Below are positions 52,530 to 63,095 of a DNA stretch of 64,000 bases, one piece after another; the stretch's first letter is position 1; each line of letters begins with the position of its first letter. Source of the DNA: Clostridiaceae bacterium (GTDB lineage Bacteria; Bacillota; Clostridia; Peptostreptococcales; Natronincolaceae). Position numbers and translations under genes: made by a program. The stretch is from the NCBI GenBank assembly GCA_018432235.1, contig JAHDLO010000014.1:150767-214766 (forward strand). The letters are read 5' to 3'. Under the pieces are notes generated by a model. The model made no database searches. It had not been told where the DNA came from and was given only the letters and a program-made list of their open reading frames with translations.

Positions 52530-53702
52530 CTAATTGAACCGTCCCTCCCATACTGGCATATTGGAGAGGTACTTTCCCTCTACAGCAGGTACATAATATG
52601 CCCCGTATGTTTTCAGTCCGCTCTCCATTTGCATATCAGATAACTCAACATAGAAACGGTAATATGGCATAAAGTATTGTTCCATGCCGCCGGTGCGGTA
52701 TATCAGTTCAGCCCTTGCTACATATTCCAGTCCGGGAAATTCTTCTGGAACAGTCGTGATGTAGTGCCCATTTTTGAGAAGTTCTTTCGCCTCATCTGTA
52801 TTGATAATAGGATAATCTCCAAGCTTACCAGATAAGTCAGGCTGAAAAACCCTTGCCAAGAACAATTTACCATCGTCGTCGCAATAAAATGCAACTCTGT
52901 TAAAATTGTAGTTTATGATTTGGCTAGTAAGGTCTCCGCCAACGTCATAAAATTCAATGCTATATCCTTGCGCCTGTTGTGCACCGTGGAATTCTATATC
53001 TTCCTCGGAGAAAATCGCGTAATCTCCGCCATAGATATTTACTTGGGGATTATCCATTCCAATTAAGTCTTTATATTGTTCTTTCAGATATTCCGCTACC
53101 GCAGCGACTTGTTCATAGGTTGTATAATATGCAAAGTTGTACGCCTTCGGAAGTGTTATTGCGGGATCAAATTCTATTTTTGCCGTCATTTGCTGGTCCA
53201 CTTCAATTTTGATGCCATTGTCCGCTATCTTTTCATCCAGAGCATTGTTGGTAATATCAAGGTTATCAACATCCAGCCCCAGCCTATTGGCAACATTGAG
53301 CAGGAGTTCTTTCACCTTATCAGAATCAGCGCCAGAAACCTGATGCTTTTCATCATAAGTCAGTGGGTTTTGATAAACGGGTAATGTGGAAATCGCCGTA
53401 GCATCAGTCCACGGATTATTATTAACAATTTCCGAAATATCATATGCCGTGTATCCCTCGAAGCCCATTGATTCCCCTAAGTTTTCTGTAATTGAAAGCA
53501 AGGGCAGTCCCCCCAGCTCAGGCTCAACTGGATTTGAAGGAATCATTTTAATAACAGTAAGTACGGCTAAAGTAAGACACGCCGCTAAAGCTCCCCACTT
53601 TATCCAGGGACGCTTATTTTTTATTTTTGCTATAGGGTTCGCCTCAGAGATAAAATCATCGGAAATTTCTCCGATTTTTTCAAGAAGCTTTTCATTTTTC
53701 AT
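52530..53702 (-). CDS. Putative membrane anti-sigma factor
   Basis: A 390-residue protein whose start overlaps the sigma factor stop by 4 bases (ATGA). A short cytoplasmic segment of about 33 residues (LLEKIGEISDDFISEA) precedes one transmembrane helix (WGALAACLTLAVLTVIKMI), and about 335 residues are extracellular. The coupling, topology and short cytoplasmic anti-sigma-like part argue for regulation of the adjacent ECF sigma factor. No named domain was recognised in the large outer part, which is rich in Tyr, Asp and Asn. Confidence 0.75.
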   Translation of the reverse strand: MKNEKLLEKIGEISDDFISEANPIAKIKNKRPWIKWGALAACLTLAVLTVIKMIPSNPVEPELGGLPLLSITENLGESMGFEGYTAYDISEIVNNNPWTDATAISTLPVYQNPLTYDEKHQVSGADSDKVKELLLNVANRLGLDVDNLDITNNALDEKIADNGIKIEVDQQMTAKIEFDPAITLPKAYNFAYYTTYEQVAAVAEYLKEQYKDLIGMDNPQVNIYGGDYAIFSEEDIEFHGAQQAQGYSIEFYDVGGDLTSQIINYNFNRVAFYCDDDGKLFLARVFQPDLSGKLGDYPIINTDEAKELLKNGHYITTVPEEFPGLEYVARAELIYRTGGMEQYFMPYYRFYVELSDMQMESGLKTYGAYYVPAVEGKYLSNMPVWEGRFN

Positions 53703-54259
53703 ATGGTAATCCCTTCTTTCTCAAGGTATGTTTTTAGCTCTTTTCTCACACGAAACAACAGGGATTTTATTTGGCTTTCACTGTTGCCATGCAGTCCTGT
53801 AAGCTCTCTTATCGGCATCAGATACCAATAACGCTGAACAAATATAATGCGTTTATTTTGCGGTAGCTCTTCAAGAAAGCGGTTAAGTGCTTCAACCAGT
53901 AATTTTGCATCGGTTTCCTGTTCTGAATTAAGCGATGTGGGAATGCTATCATTTAATTCAGACAGGACAAGAGGCATTTCCCCGAAGCCTCGTTTTTCAG
54001 CGGTAAACCTTTTATACCTATTCAGGGAGAGATTACGGGTTATTTTACCTAAATAGACAGCTAATCGGTTTGGGCGATGGGGAGGTATTGCATTCCAAGC
54101 CCGTAGATATGTGTCATTCACGCATTCCTCTACATCTTCATCGCTATGTAGAATATTATGAGAAATAGAATAGCAATACCGCCCGTATTTATTTGATGTT
54201 GCGGCAATAGCGGATTCGGAGCGCTCCCAATATAGGTCAATTATTCTGCTATCCTCCAT
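53699..54259 (-). CDS. ECF-type RNA polymerase sigma factor
   Basis: A 186-residue sigma-70 family protein. Region 2 is seen in NILHSDEDVEECVNDTYLRA then KITRNLSLNRYKR, and region 4 in LPQNKRIIFVQRYWYLMPIR then SESQIKSLLFRVRKELKTYL. A stretch between them is acidic. It probably directs transcription of its own operon and envelope-stress genes, held inactive by the anti-sigma protein encoded next. Signal unknown. Confidence 0.92.
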   Translation of the reverse strand: MEDSRIIDLYWERSESAIAATSNKYGRYCYSISHNILHSDEDVEECVNDTYLRAWNAIPPHRPNRLAVYLGKITRNLSLNRYKRFTAEKRGFGEMPLVLSELNDSIPTSLNSEQETDAKLLVEALNRFLEELPQNKRIIFVQRYWYLMPIRELTGLHGNSESQIKSLLFRVRKELKTYLEKEGITI

Positions 54260-54423
54260 ACATCATCACCTCCTCCTTCGAAATGTAAAGGCCTTCACTA
54301 TAATAGACCACAAAAAATAGACTGCGTTGCATAAATTTATATTATATTTAATTTGCATTTCAAAGCTTGGTGCCAATTCATCTAACTTATCATCTAAAAG
54401 AATTATACGTTAGTAACTTAAAA

Positions 54424-54447
54424 GGGGCAAGCTTAGCCGCTTGTCCC
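54424..54447 (-). terminator. Hairpin after the 40-codon frame
   Basis: On the minus strand GGGACAAGC pairs with GCTTGCCCC (one G-U), loop GGCTAA, then TTTT. It would end a transcript from the 54.45-54.6 kb interval. Confidence 0.5.
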
Positions 54448-54456
54448 AAAAAATCA

Positions 54457-54579
54457 TTATAGAAACAACATAAAATCCGAGCCCCAAAAGAAAAAGGCGA
54501 AGCTATATACTACTTGTAACGGCAAAATATTGATATAAAGCGACATTGACGCAATACAGTTAAACAGCTCTTTAAACAT
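54457..54579 (-). CDS. Possible 40-residue hydrophobic peptide
   Basis: The frame from ATG 54577-54579 to TAA 54457-54459 encodes a hydrophobic peptide (MFKELFNCIASMSLYINILP then LQVVYSFAFFFWGSDFMLFL). A terminator-like hairpin follows within 10 bases. No good ribosome site precedes the ATG, so it may be chance or a remnant. Confidence 0.2.
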   Translation of the reverse strand: MFKELFNCIASMSLYINILPLQVVYSFAFFFWGSDFMLFL

Positions 54580-54614
54580 GCTCTACTTCATCAGGCATTT
54601 TTGTCACATAAACA

Positions 54615-54658
54615 AGCAGGCCAAAAAAGATACAATACTGTATCTTTTTTGGCCTGCT
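54615..54658 (-). terminator. Terminator of tRNA-Arg
   Basis: A perfect 19-bp stem (arms 54615-54633 and 54640-54658, loop AATACT) with internal A/T tracts, starting 6 bases after the tRNA 3' end. Confidence 0.8.
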
Positions 54659-54663
54659 GATTT

Positions 54664-54740
54664 TGGTGTTCCCGGCGGGAATCGAACCCACGGCCTTTCG
54701 CTTAGGAGGCGAACGCTCTATCCTACTGAGCTACGGAAAC
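54664..54740 (-). tRNA. tRNA-Arg(CCT)
   Basis: A 77-base tRNA with encoded CCA. It begins GTTTCCGTAGCTCAG; the anticodon loop CTCCTAA between TTCGC and GCGAA gives CCT, reading the rare codon AGG. TTCGATTCC forms the T loop. The acceptor stem pairs GTTTCCG with CGGGAAC. Confidence 0.97.
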
Positions 54741-54761
54741 AGAATTTTTATAGTAGAAATC

Positions 54762-54802
54762 GTTGACCGACTGCTGACAAACCTTGGCAGTAGCCGGTCA
54801 AC
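54762..54802. repeat. 18-bp imperfect inverted repeat upstream of tRNA-Arg
   Basis: GTTGACCGACTGCTGACA (54762-54779) faces TGGCAGTAGCCGGTCAAC (54785-54802), matching at 15 of 18 positions around a 5-base spacer. It lies 22 bases upstream of the tRNA in the transcribed direction, in the promoter zone. The rest of the 313-base gap to 55053 is AT-rich with no gene. Confidence 0.6.
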
Positions 54803-55053
54803 AATTATGGTGCAAAGTGGTTTTAAGCACATTCAATTTTACTACAAAAGTTAGTTTAACATAAATACCGTATAAAATCAATTGGTTTATTGTTTAAAGT
54901 TTTAACACTTTATACATTATATCCAATTATTGTATAGCGTATAAGTTCCCTGATATTATTAAATCCCCATTTTATTTAACTATTGTCTCATCGCAGTTAA
55001 TATTGAGGTTAGACATGGAGAATTTTTTTTTCAATTCATTGTGAAGAAGGTGG

Positions 55054-56607
55054 TCAAGGTACTAGCAGCCACTCCTGAAAAAAGCTTTGATTGTCTCTAC
55101 CTGAAACCCCATTGACAACATCTATAAAATCATCGCTTACAGCTATTTTAAACATATATTTCTCATAATAATCCCTTAGGGCTTCATAAACCTTGTTTCT
55201 TCCCATAAGCGCCTCCAGCTCCACCAGCATCATGGCACCTCTACTGTACACCAGGCTACCATAGTCCCCCCAGCCCTGAAACTCTTCCAAACCCTTTAAA
55301 ATCCGATTATCCGTTATACTGCCTTTCCTGACCTCCCAAGCATTGATATTCCTCTGCTTGTGTATTTCTGCTGCTATAGCCTCTCCCTTTGTCTCTCTAT
55401 AATACACCAGCTCTGAATATGTGGTAAGACTCTCATCCAACCATGCCTCCTTGATCTGATTGTTGCCCACGACGCCATACCACCATTGATGGGCTATCTC
55501 GTGGACGATAACCAGCTCTAGGGCCTGAAGCTGTGCTTTACTGTAGTACTCCTGACTGATGTACACTAAGGTAGGATACTCCATTCCACTAGGGAAGTAG
55601 GTTTCCACAACTGAAAGCTGTCCATAGGGATATTTGCCAAAATGCTTTTCAAAGATCCTTAGGGCTTCTATCGAATAGGCTAGGGCCTCTTCCCTTATGG
55701 CCTTATCCGCTGTCAAATAGTACATTTTTACGCTGGTATCCCCTGCCTTTTTCTCAACGACCATGAAATCACTACTAGCCACCCATGCAAAATCCCTCAC
55801 CAGCCTTGCTTCTATCCGCCAGTAAGCATACTCTCCCTCCTGACTATGCTGGAGAATATTGCCGGTAGATGCTATGACAATGTCCCTTGGGGTTTTTATA
55901 TTGACATCATAATTGGAGGCTTCACTGTAAAAGGGGTCCCCCACAGCGTAGTAGGGATCTAAACTCCATCCAGCTTCATCATATACCGCCAATATAGGAT
56001 ACCAGTTCCCCATATTGTATACACCCTTGTGGTAGCCAAAGCGATCCGCCAGATTTGGCAGCTGTATGATGTAGCTCATCTCAATCTTCACTACTTCACC
56101 AGGCTTTAGTGATTTTGTTAGGGGTATTTTTAAAAGAGTTTCTCCTATCCCCGATATTTCATAATTGGTCTTTTCTTCATTCAACAAAATGCCGCCTATT
56201 CTTATGTATCCAGGACTATAATCCTCAAGTCCTGAACTGCCGTTGGAAAATAGCGCGGGAACCGTGCTCTTATCCTTAAAAGCATTTGGATATATGTTAA
56301 AGTATATTTCTTGAAGGGCTTCACCTGTGTTATTGGTATAGATAACCCGTTGACTGCCGGATACCTGATTTTCCTCCGGCAGCAGCTGAAGATCCATTTC
56401 ATACTTGGTTATTGTATTTTCATTAATGCCATAATCTGAAGGATTGACAAGGAGGGTTTTCCCACCCCCCTGAAGACCTTTGAAAAATGGTCGTTGTATT
56501 ACCCTGCAGCCTACGATAGCAATCAAAATTATTAATACTAAGGACAGTAATTTCCTTTTATTTCTCAACGCTACACCACACCCTTCCATAAAATATGAAT
56601 AAGACAA
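55054..56607 (-). CDS. M1-family (gluzincin) metallopeptidase, lipid-anchored or membrane-bound
   Basis: A 517-residue protein. A hydrophobic N-terminal segment ends LIAIVGCRV, a plausible lipobox, so it is probably exported. The M1 fold has an N-terminal beta domain (KYEMDLQLLPEENQVSGSQR) and the catalytic LELVIVHEIAHQWWYGVVG with the third ligand glutamate in WLDESLTTYSELVYY. MEYPTLVYIS corresponds to the GAMEN-type exopeptidase loop, here GMEYP. It probably trims peptides outside the cell. The exact start is uncertain; TTG at 56568 or ATG 56589 are alternatives. Confidence 0.88.
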   Translation of the reverse strand: MSYSYFMEGCGVALRNKRKLLSLVLIILIAIVGCRVIQRPFFKGLQGGGKTLLVNPSDYGINENTITKYEMDLQLLPEENQVSGSQRVIYTNNTGEALQEIYFNIYPNAFKDKSTVPALFSNGSSGLEDYSPGYIRIGGILLNEEKTNYEISGIGETLLKIPLTKSLKPGEVVKIEMSYIIQLPNLADRFGYHKGVYNMGNWYPILAVYDEAGWSLDPYYAVGDPFYSEASNYDVNIKTPRDIVIASTGNILQHSQEGEYAYWRIEARLVRDFAWVASSDFMVVEKKAGDTSVKMYYLTADKAIREEALAYSIEALRIFEKHFGKYPYGQLSVVETYFPSGMEYPTLVYISQEYYSKAQLQALELVIVHEIAHQWWYGVVGNNQIKEAWLDESLTTYSELVYYRETKGEAIAAEIHKQRNINAWEVRKGSITDNRILKGLEEFQGWGDYGSLVYSRGAMMLVELEALMGRNKVYEALRDYYEKYMFKIAVSDDFIDVVNGVSGRDNQSFFQEWLLVP

Positions 56608-56819
56608 TAAAGGGCCTACCCCAGCAGCTTCACCACCTTAAATTAACTCCTAATTTTTAAAGTGACCAAGGTACTAGTAGACCCCTTAAATATTATATTC
56701 ACCAATTGAAAGAATATTATTTCTTGTTTTATAGCCTTTAGTCAGTCAGACCGAAGCCATAGTAGTATATGCAACCTATTGACCCAATTTAAACCATGGG
56801 AAATGATTAGGTTTTTCCT

Positions 56820-58368
<1,549 letters not shown>

Positions 58369-58374
58369 AAATAT

Positions 58375-58403
58375 ATGTTATCACAGTTAATTATTTGAAG
58401 CAA
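58375..58403 (-). promoter_or_regulatory. serS promoter
   Basis: TTGCTT and TAACAT on the minus strand with 17-base spacing, just upstream of the T-box leader. Confidence 0.55.
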
Positions 58404-58528
58404 CCTTTATTTCAACAATTATTATATCACCTTGATAATTTTTAGGATTTACTAAATCTTCATCAGTTATACCATCATAGGAAATAAAACGTTTTAAAAT
58501 CTTGAATGTTCCCTATGAAATGAATAAA

Positions 58529-58557
58529 TTGCTCTCCCAGGGTAATAATCTTAATAG
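58529..58557 (+). promoter_or_regulatory. Possible promoter of the 64-residue gene
   Basis: TTGCTC and TAATAG with 17-base spacing, about 28 bases before the ATG at 58585. Confidence 0.4.
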
Positions 58558-58584
58558 TAATATATAAAAAGGGGAGGCGCTATA

Positions 58585-58779
58585 ATGAAGGATTTAGATG
58601 TAATATCTCAGCTGAGTAAGCTCAAGGATACGGATTATAGAAATACATTGGCAATAGCTACATTGATAGAACTACTAATTGAGAAGGGTGTTGTAACCAA
58701 GCAGGAATTCTCTGTAAAATCCTATCAGCTGGACAATATGTCACTGGAGGATTTAAAGATCAGAAAGAGAAAAATATGA
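58585..58779 (+). CDS. Small helical protein of unknown function
   Basis: A 64-residue protein with AAAGGGGAGG at suitable spacing before the ATG. It is helical and charged (DTDYRNTLAIATLIELLIEK), without cysteine or membrane segment. Promoter, ribosome site and terminator are all visible, so the gene is probably real. No family was recognised. It is one of the few plus-strand genes and is divergent from serS. Confidence 0.65.
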   Translation: MKDLDVISQLSKLKDTDYRNTLAIATLIELLIEKGVVTKQEFSVKSYQLDNMSLEDLKIRKRKI

Positions 58780-58784
58780 TAATT

Positions 58785-58819
58785 AAGGGTCTACTGAGGA
58801 TTTGCCTCTGTAGACCCTT
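58785..58819. terminator. Convergent terminator
   Basis: AAGGGTCTAC / GTAGACCCTT with an inner GAGG/CCTC pair, flanked by CTTTTAG on the plus strand. It lies between the small plus-strand gene and the UPF0182 gene, whose stops are 6 and 4 bases away. Confidence 0.75.
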
Positions 58820-58822
58820 CTT

Positions 58823-61591
58823 TTAGTTTTCAGTTATTTCTTCGCTTTGTAATTGCTTTAAAATAGTTTCTAGTTCATCGATGAATTTACCGTATTCAGC
58901 CCAGTTACCCGCCTGGGATGCAGCCTTAGCATTCTCATAGACGCTTACAGCAGCTTCAATCAATTCTTTTGTTGACTGGGGTAGCTCAGATGGGCTTTCC
59001 TCCACCGGCTTCTCGATGGGTGTGTCAATATCTGTGTAGCTGCCAAATAAGCTCTCCAATGCCTGCTGCAGGGTTTCCTCCATAACGACCTTATCTCTAT
59101 AGGCCACGATAACCCTCTTCACCAGAGGAAGGCTTTGCCCTGAATTTGACGAACCTCTGATATACAATGGCTCGACATAAAGGATGGAGCGTTCTATCGG
59201 TATCACCAATACGTTTCCTCTAATGACCGATGAGCCCCCTTCACCCCAAAGGGATAAGTCCTTCGATATAATGGTGTCGGAATCTATTTTTGCCTCAATT
59301 TGCATAGGGCCGTCTATGTTTCTGTCCTTAGGCATTCTGTATAGCTTCAATTCTCCATAATTGTCGATATCATTTCTCACCATCAGCAATGCCGTCAAAT
59401 TCTGAAGCCCCTTAGGGGTGTAGGAAACTGATAAAATCAATTCCTCCTTTTTTTCATCAGGAAGCTTCATTATCATGTATTGAGATTCGACATCCTGTTG
59501 GGCATCACCATACTTTTCCTTTGCCAAATACCATACATCCTCTTGATTGTAGAAGACTGATGGGTTGGTCATATGATAAATAGCATATACCTGAGTCTGC
59601 AAATCAAATAAATCCTGAGGATATCTGACATGCCCCTTTAGTCCATCTGGCATCTCCTCAATCGGTTTAAAGAGACTCGGAAATATATTTTGATAGGTTA
59701 AAATAACAGGATCTTCTTTATCTGCTATATAATAATCGACATCGCCGTTGTAGGCATCTATTACCACCTTAACCGAATTTCTGATATAATTTAGGCTCTC
59801 TCCAGCCATTCTGGTAGGAGTAGAGTAAGGATACTGGTTTGAAACCGTATATCCATCTATAATCCAGTACAGCCTACCTTCAGCTATTACAATGTAGGGG
59901 TCCTCATCATATTTGATGAAGGGAGCAATTTTATTCACCCGTTCTATAATATTTCTGTGCAGTATGATTCTGCTTTCATTTGTTATACTGCCGGACAGTA
60001 ATAGCTTTAGGGTTTTTGTATGATAGCTGTACAACAATCGATTTAGACCCTTTAATTGTATCCCGGCATTTCCTTCGTAGGTTGTTTCAGCATTGTCGTT
60101 GCCGGTAGGATAATCAAATTCCTTTTCTTCTGTTTTTACTATGATGTGGTGATTCGTCAGCTCACCAAAGTATATTTCAGGTCTATCAATACTGATATCT
60201 ATACTGCTGACGGGGGGAACATTTTTTATGGCCAACTCCGGCTGCCCCTCTGATGTGACGGCATTTACAGGAGAAAGCACCACACCATAGCCATGGGTAT
60301 ACTTTAAATGCTGGTTGATCCACGTTTTTGCAGTATCACTTAGTAAATTAATATCTATTTCGCGAGGTGCCAAGAAAACCTGAGTGTAATTTCCGTTGAT
60401 ATAGTACCTGTCTATATCCACATCTAAGAAACGATAATAGGATCTAATAGCCTGTACCTGATTATAGGTTTCAATGGCGGGTCTATAATCATTTATCCTA
60501 ATATTATCTATGGTTTCCTTATTGCTCTTTAAATCTGCCAAGGTGAGGTCATTATCAACCTCAAATTCATCAATTGCTACCTTATCCAAGCCATAGGCCC
60601 TTTTAGTAGAGGCTATATTGTACTCAATATATTGTCTTTCTCTAGAAAGCTCATTCGGTGCTACTGCAAAATTTTGGACGCCAAGGGCAGCTATATTTCC
60701 TACAATAGACACTAGCACCAATAGTATAGGGGCGGCTATCATACTCTTTATCTTTGACTTTCTATAGCCTATAACCAGAAGCACCGCCGCGATAATAGCA
60801 GTGATCGCCTGTGCTCTATATGTATTTAATGTCACCATTATGTCAGAATAGCCGGCGCCAAAAACGACCCCTCTTTCGCCGCCCCCAGCCAATAGCAGGT
60901 TATAACCACTTAAATAAAAGCTAAAGGACAGGGTCATAAGAAAAATCGCACCTATAACGATCAGCTGCTTTTTGGTAACCTGCCCGATTGTGTGAAAAAG
61001 AGCCGTGCCTTTACCCGCACCTTCCTCCACCTGATAAAGCGTCGGTCTTCTTAAGGAAAACATTATGGCATTGAAAAGCACAGTTAATATGACAAATACA
61101 AATAAAAGGCCTAAAACCGTATTGAGTATCCCTCTAAATAATGGCAGATGAAAAAAATAAAAGCCGATGTCTCTGTTGAATATTGGATCTGCTATATTGA
61201 AGCTTATACCATTGATAAACTGAAGTATGTCAAACCAGAGACTACCCACCGCTGTGGTCGTGGTTACAAAGCTGAAGAAAATTGAGGGTATCAGAAGAAT
61301 TTTATTTAAGCTCTTCTCTGCAATACCTGTATGATACGATACAATATGCTTGTAGTAGCTTTTTTTCAACATCAGCAGGTAGGTGTACAGAACTACTGTT
61401 AGAATTAGAAAAAAGGGCACTCCTATTAATAGCTGCATCTTCATTTTGGTTAAAAAAACCTCTCTATAGCCTACTTCCCCAAACCATTGGTAGTTGACTA
61501 GAAAGCTCATTATTTCATTGAAGAAAACAAGAATGATGAATAACGCAACTATTAGTCCACCAACCAGAAATCTACTCCTTTTAATTTTCAC
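58823..61591 (-). CDS. UPF0182 family large membrane protein
   Basis: A 922-residue protein with seven hydrophobic helices in the first 300 residues and a large soluble part after that. NELSRERQYIEYNIASTKRA then YGLDKV, and GYGVVLSPVNAVTSEGQPEL, are UPF0182 signatures; the C-terminus has an acidic, Pro-rich linker and a helical tail. The soluble domain should be extracytoplasmic. Function is unknown in the family. It is probably transcribed alone. Confidence 0.9.
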   Translation of the reverse strand: MKIKRSRFLVGGLIVALFIILVFFNEIMSFLVNYQWFGEVGYREVFLTKMKMQLLIGVPFFLILTVVLYTYLLMLKKSYYKHIVSYHTGIAEKSLNKILLIPSIFFSFVTTTTAVGSLWFDILQFINGISFNIADPIFNRDIGFYFFHLPLFRGILNTVLGLLFVFVILTVLFNAIMFSLRRPTLYQVEEGAGKGTALFHTIGQVTKKQLIVIGAIFLMTLSFSFYLSGYNLLLAGGGERGVVFGAGYSDIMVTLNTYRAQAITAIIAAVLLVIGYRKSKIKSMIAAPILLVLVSIVGNIAALGVQNFAVAPNELSRERQYIEYNIASTKRAYGLDKVAIDEFEVDNDLTLADLKSNKETIDNIRINDYRPAIETYNQVQAIRSYYRFLDVDIDRYYINGNYTQVFLAPREIDINLLSDTAKTWINQHLKYTHGYGVVLSPVNAVTSEGQPELAIKNVPPVSSIDISIDRPEIYFGELTNHHIIVKTEEKEFDYPTGNDNAETTYEGNAGIQLKGLNRLLYSYHTKTLKLLLSGSITNESRIILHRNIIERVNKIAPFIKYDEDPYIVIAEGRLYWIIDGYTVSNQYPYSTPTRMAGESLNYIRNSVKVVIDAYNGDVDYYIADKEDPVILTYQNIFPSLFKPIEEMPDGLKGHVRYPQDLFDLQTQVYAIYHMTNPSVFYNQEDVWYLAKEKYGDAQQDVESQYMIMKLPDEKKEELILSVSYTPKGLQNLTALLMVRNDIDNYGELKLYRMPKDRNIDGPMQIEAKIDSDTIISKDLSLWGEGGSSVIRGNVLVIPIERSILYVEPLYIRGSSNSGQSLPLVKRVIVAYRDKVVMEETLQQALESLFGSYTDIDTPIEKPVEESPSELPQSTKELIEAAVSVYENAKAASQAGNWAEYGKFIDELETILKQLQSEEITEN

Positions 61592-61710
61592 TTTACTTCA
61601 CTCCTCAAATTAAGTCTTTATCAAATATGTGTTTTTTATTATGAATAATCTCAGGTCTATATAAATTTATCTGTAGACTTTATGAGTAATTAAATCTGAG
61701 TAAATAAATA

Positions 61711-61749
61711 GAGCCCTGATAGATAAATATATTATACTATGCAGGGCTC
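61711..61749 (-). terminator. Terminator of the permease gene
   Basis: GAGCCCTG and CAGGGCTC (8 bp) with extra pairing of ATAG/CTAT inside, 11 bases after the stop at 61761, then TATTTATTT on the minus strand. Confidence 0.65.
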
Positions 61750-61760
61750 AACATTACAAT

Positions 61761-62807
61761 TTAGTGTTGCAGCTTCATGTCGCCGGACTTAATCCAACCT
61801 TTTTTTCTCATATACTCAGATATTATTAGAGTTGCAATTGCCGGCAGTACAAAATGCAATAGTACCACCTTAAATAGAACAGCCGAGGATGCCTGCCCCT
61901 TTTCCGTTACCATCATAGCAAAGGTACCAAACTGACCCACTAGACCACTGGTACCCATACCGGCACCAACGCTATTGCTCTCCATCTTAAATATTGTCGT
62001 CGCCAGAGGCCCTAATATCCCACTGGCCAAGGTCGGAGGAACCCATATAAGTGGGTTTCGTATGATATTCGGCACCTGCAGCATACTGGTGCCTAGTCCC
62101 TGAGCTAATAAGCCGCCAAAACCATTTTCTCTGTAGCTGGATACAGCAAAACCGATCATTTGGGTGGCACATCCAACTACAGCCGCTCCTGCTGCCAGGC
62201 CACTGAGGCCCAAGGTTATTGCTAAAGCTGCACTACTGATGGGTAGAGTTAATACCATTCCCATAACAACGGCAACGATAATACCCATTGGAATAGGTTG
62301 AAGCTCTGTAGCGGTATTTATAATATGTCCTAAACCTGTCATAAGGCTGGCAACACGTGGACCTATAAAATTACCTGCCAGGCCGCCAATGATTATTGTA
62401 ACAGCTGGAATTATAACAATATCCACCTTTGTTTTCCCAGATATTCTCCTTGCTATTTCTGCACCTACTATGGCTGCTACAAAGGCCGATGCAGGCTCTC
62501 CGGTCTTTATGCTAAACAAACCTGCCTCTGTAAGAAAAACAGTGTTTGCTCCTATGGCCCCTGTCACTAAAGAAGCAAAAATAACCAAGGATGGCGCTCC
62601 GATAGCATGAGCAACGCCCGCTCCTATGGCCGGTCCCATTAAAAACTGAGCCGTTTGACCTACCGTTATTAGGAAGGGTATATTCAACTGCTCACCTACC
62701 TGTTTTAGTATTAGTCCAATTATTAATGAAGAAAAAAGTCCCAAAGCCATACCATTCAATGCCTTGGTAAAATAGTCCTTTAATGAAAACTTCTTGTCAA
62801 CCATCAT
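61761..62807 (-). CDS. PTS EIIC-like membrane permease (PTS_EIIC_2 type) without partner domains
   Basis: A 348-residue protein with about ten hydrophobic helices and many Gly/Ala-rich loops. FSLKDYFTKALNGMALGLFS, GPAIGAGVAHAIGAP and LVGQFGTFAMM fit the PF13303-like EIIC group. No EIIA or EIIB domain or gene is nearby, so classical phosphotransfer is doubtful. It lies directly downstream of niaR with a candidate NiaR site between them, which suggests nicotinate or a related compound as substrate (inference). ATG 62804 is an alternative start. Confidence 0.8.
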   Translation of the reverse strand: MMVDKKFSLKDYFTKALNGMALGLFSSLIIGLILKQVGEQLNIPFLITVGQTAQFLMGPAIGAGVAHAIGAPSLVIFASLVTGAIGANTVFLTEAGLFSIKTGEPASAFVAAIVGAEIARRISGKTKVDIVIIPAVTIIIGGLAGNFIGPRVASLMTGLGHIINTATELQPIPMGIIVAVVMGMVLTLPISSAALAITLGLSGLAAGAAVVGCATQMIGFAVSSYRENGFGGLLAQGLGTSMLQVPNIIRNPLIWVPPTLASGILGPLATTIFKMESNSVGAGMGTSGLVGQFGTFAMMVTEKGQASSAVLFKVVLLHFVLPAIATLIISEYMRKKGWIKSGDMKLQH

Positions 62808-62922
62808 ATATGAAGGCTCCTCTCCAGAAAATAATATTGCGGTAACACACTTACACTTTAACCTTTTTATTATTTTAATATACTAGTAACCCATCGCAAA
62901 AAAACCTTGGTATTCCTGGTTA

Positions 62923-62985
62923 AATTTCCATATAGCTTCGTTGTCACCAGTCGTCATATTATCCGATATGGCTTCCTCCTCCGCC
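62923..62985 (-). repeat. Leader repeat, copy A
   Basis: This 63-base core, in the leader of the permease gene, is roughly two-thirds identical to copy B at 63675-63736. Shared blocks on the minus strand are GGCGGAG, ATATCGG, AGCTATA and GGAAATT. The minus strand across and beyond it keeps an open frame of about 50 codons with no start. Confidence 0.55.
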
Positions 62986-63055
62986 TTCCCATATGACCTA
63001 AGTTTTAATTGCGTCGAACCCCTAGTGCTATAAATAGTTTAATGTAGGTGTATTT

Positions 63056-63072
63056 ACAGGTGTCTTGTCACC
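63056..63072. promoter_or_regulatory. Candidate NiaR operator
   Basis: ACAGGTGTCTTGTCACC contains GGTG/CACC arms around TCTTGT, and another AGGTGT half-site lies 10 bases away at 63046-63051. It sits between niaR and the permease. NiaR operators in Firmicutes are of this general GTGTC/GACAC form; consensus not checked. Confidence 0.45.
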
Positions 63073-63095
63073 ATTAATAAAAATATACCACAATA

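Larger units (their letters stand above)
54260..54663. other. Intergenic region between tRNA-Arg and the ECF sigma gene
   Basis: This AT-rich stretch holds two hairpins (54424-54447 and 54615-54658) and a 40-codon minus-strand frame between them, described separately. The first 150 bases, before the ECF start, must include that operon's promoter, but no clear -35/-10 pair was identified. Confidence 0.4.

Noticed and set aside
54578..54854. Plus-strand frames across tRNA-Arg
   Set aside because: They translate the complement of a tRNA gene and its terminator.
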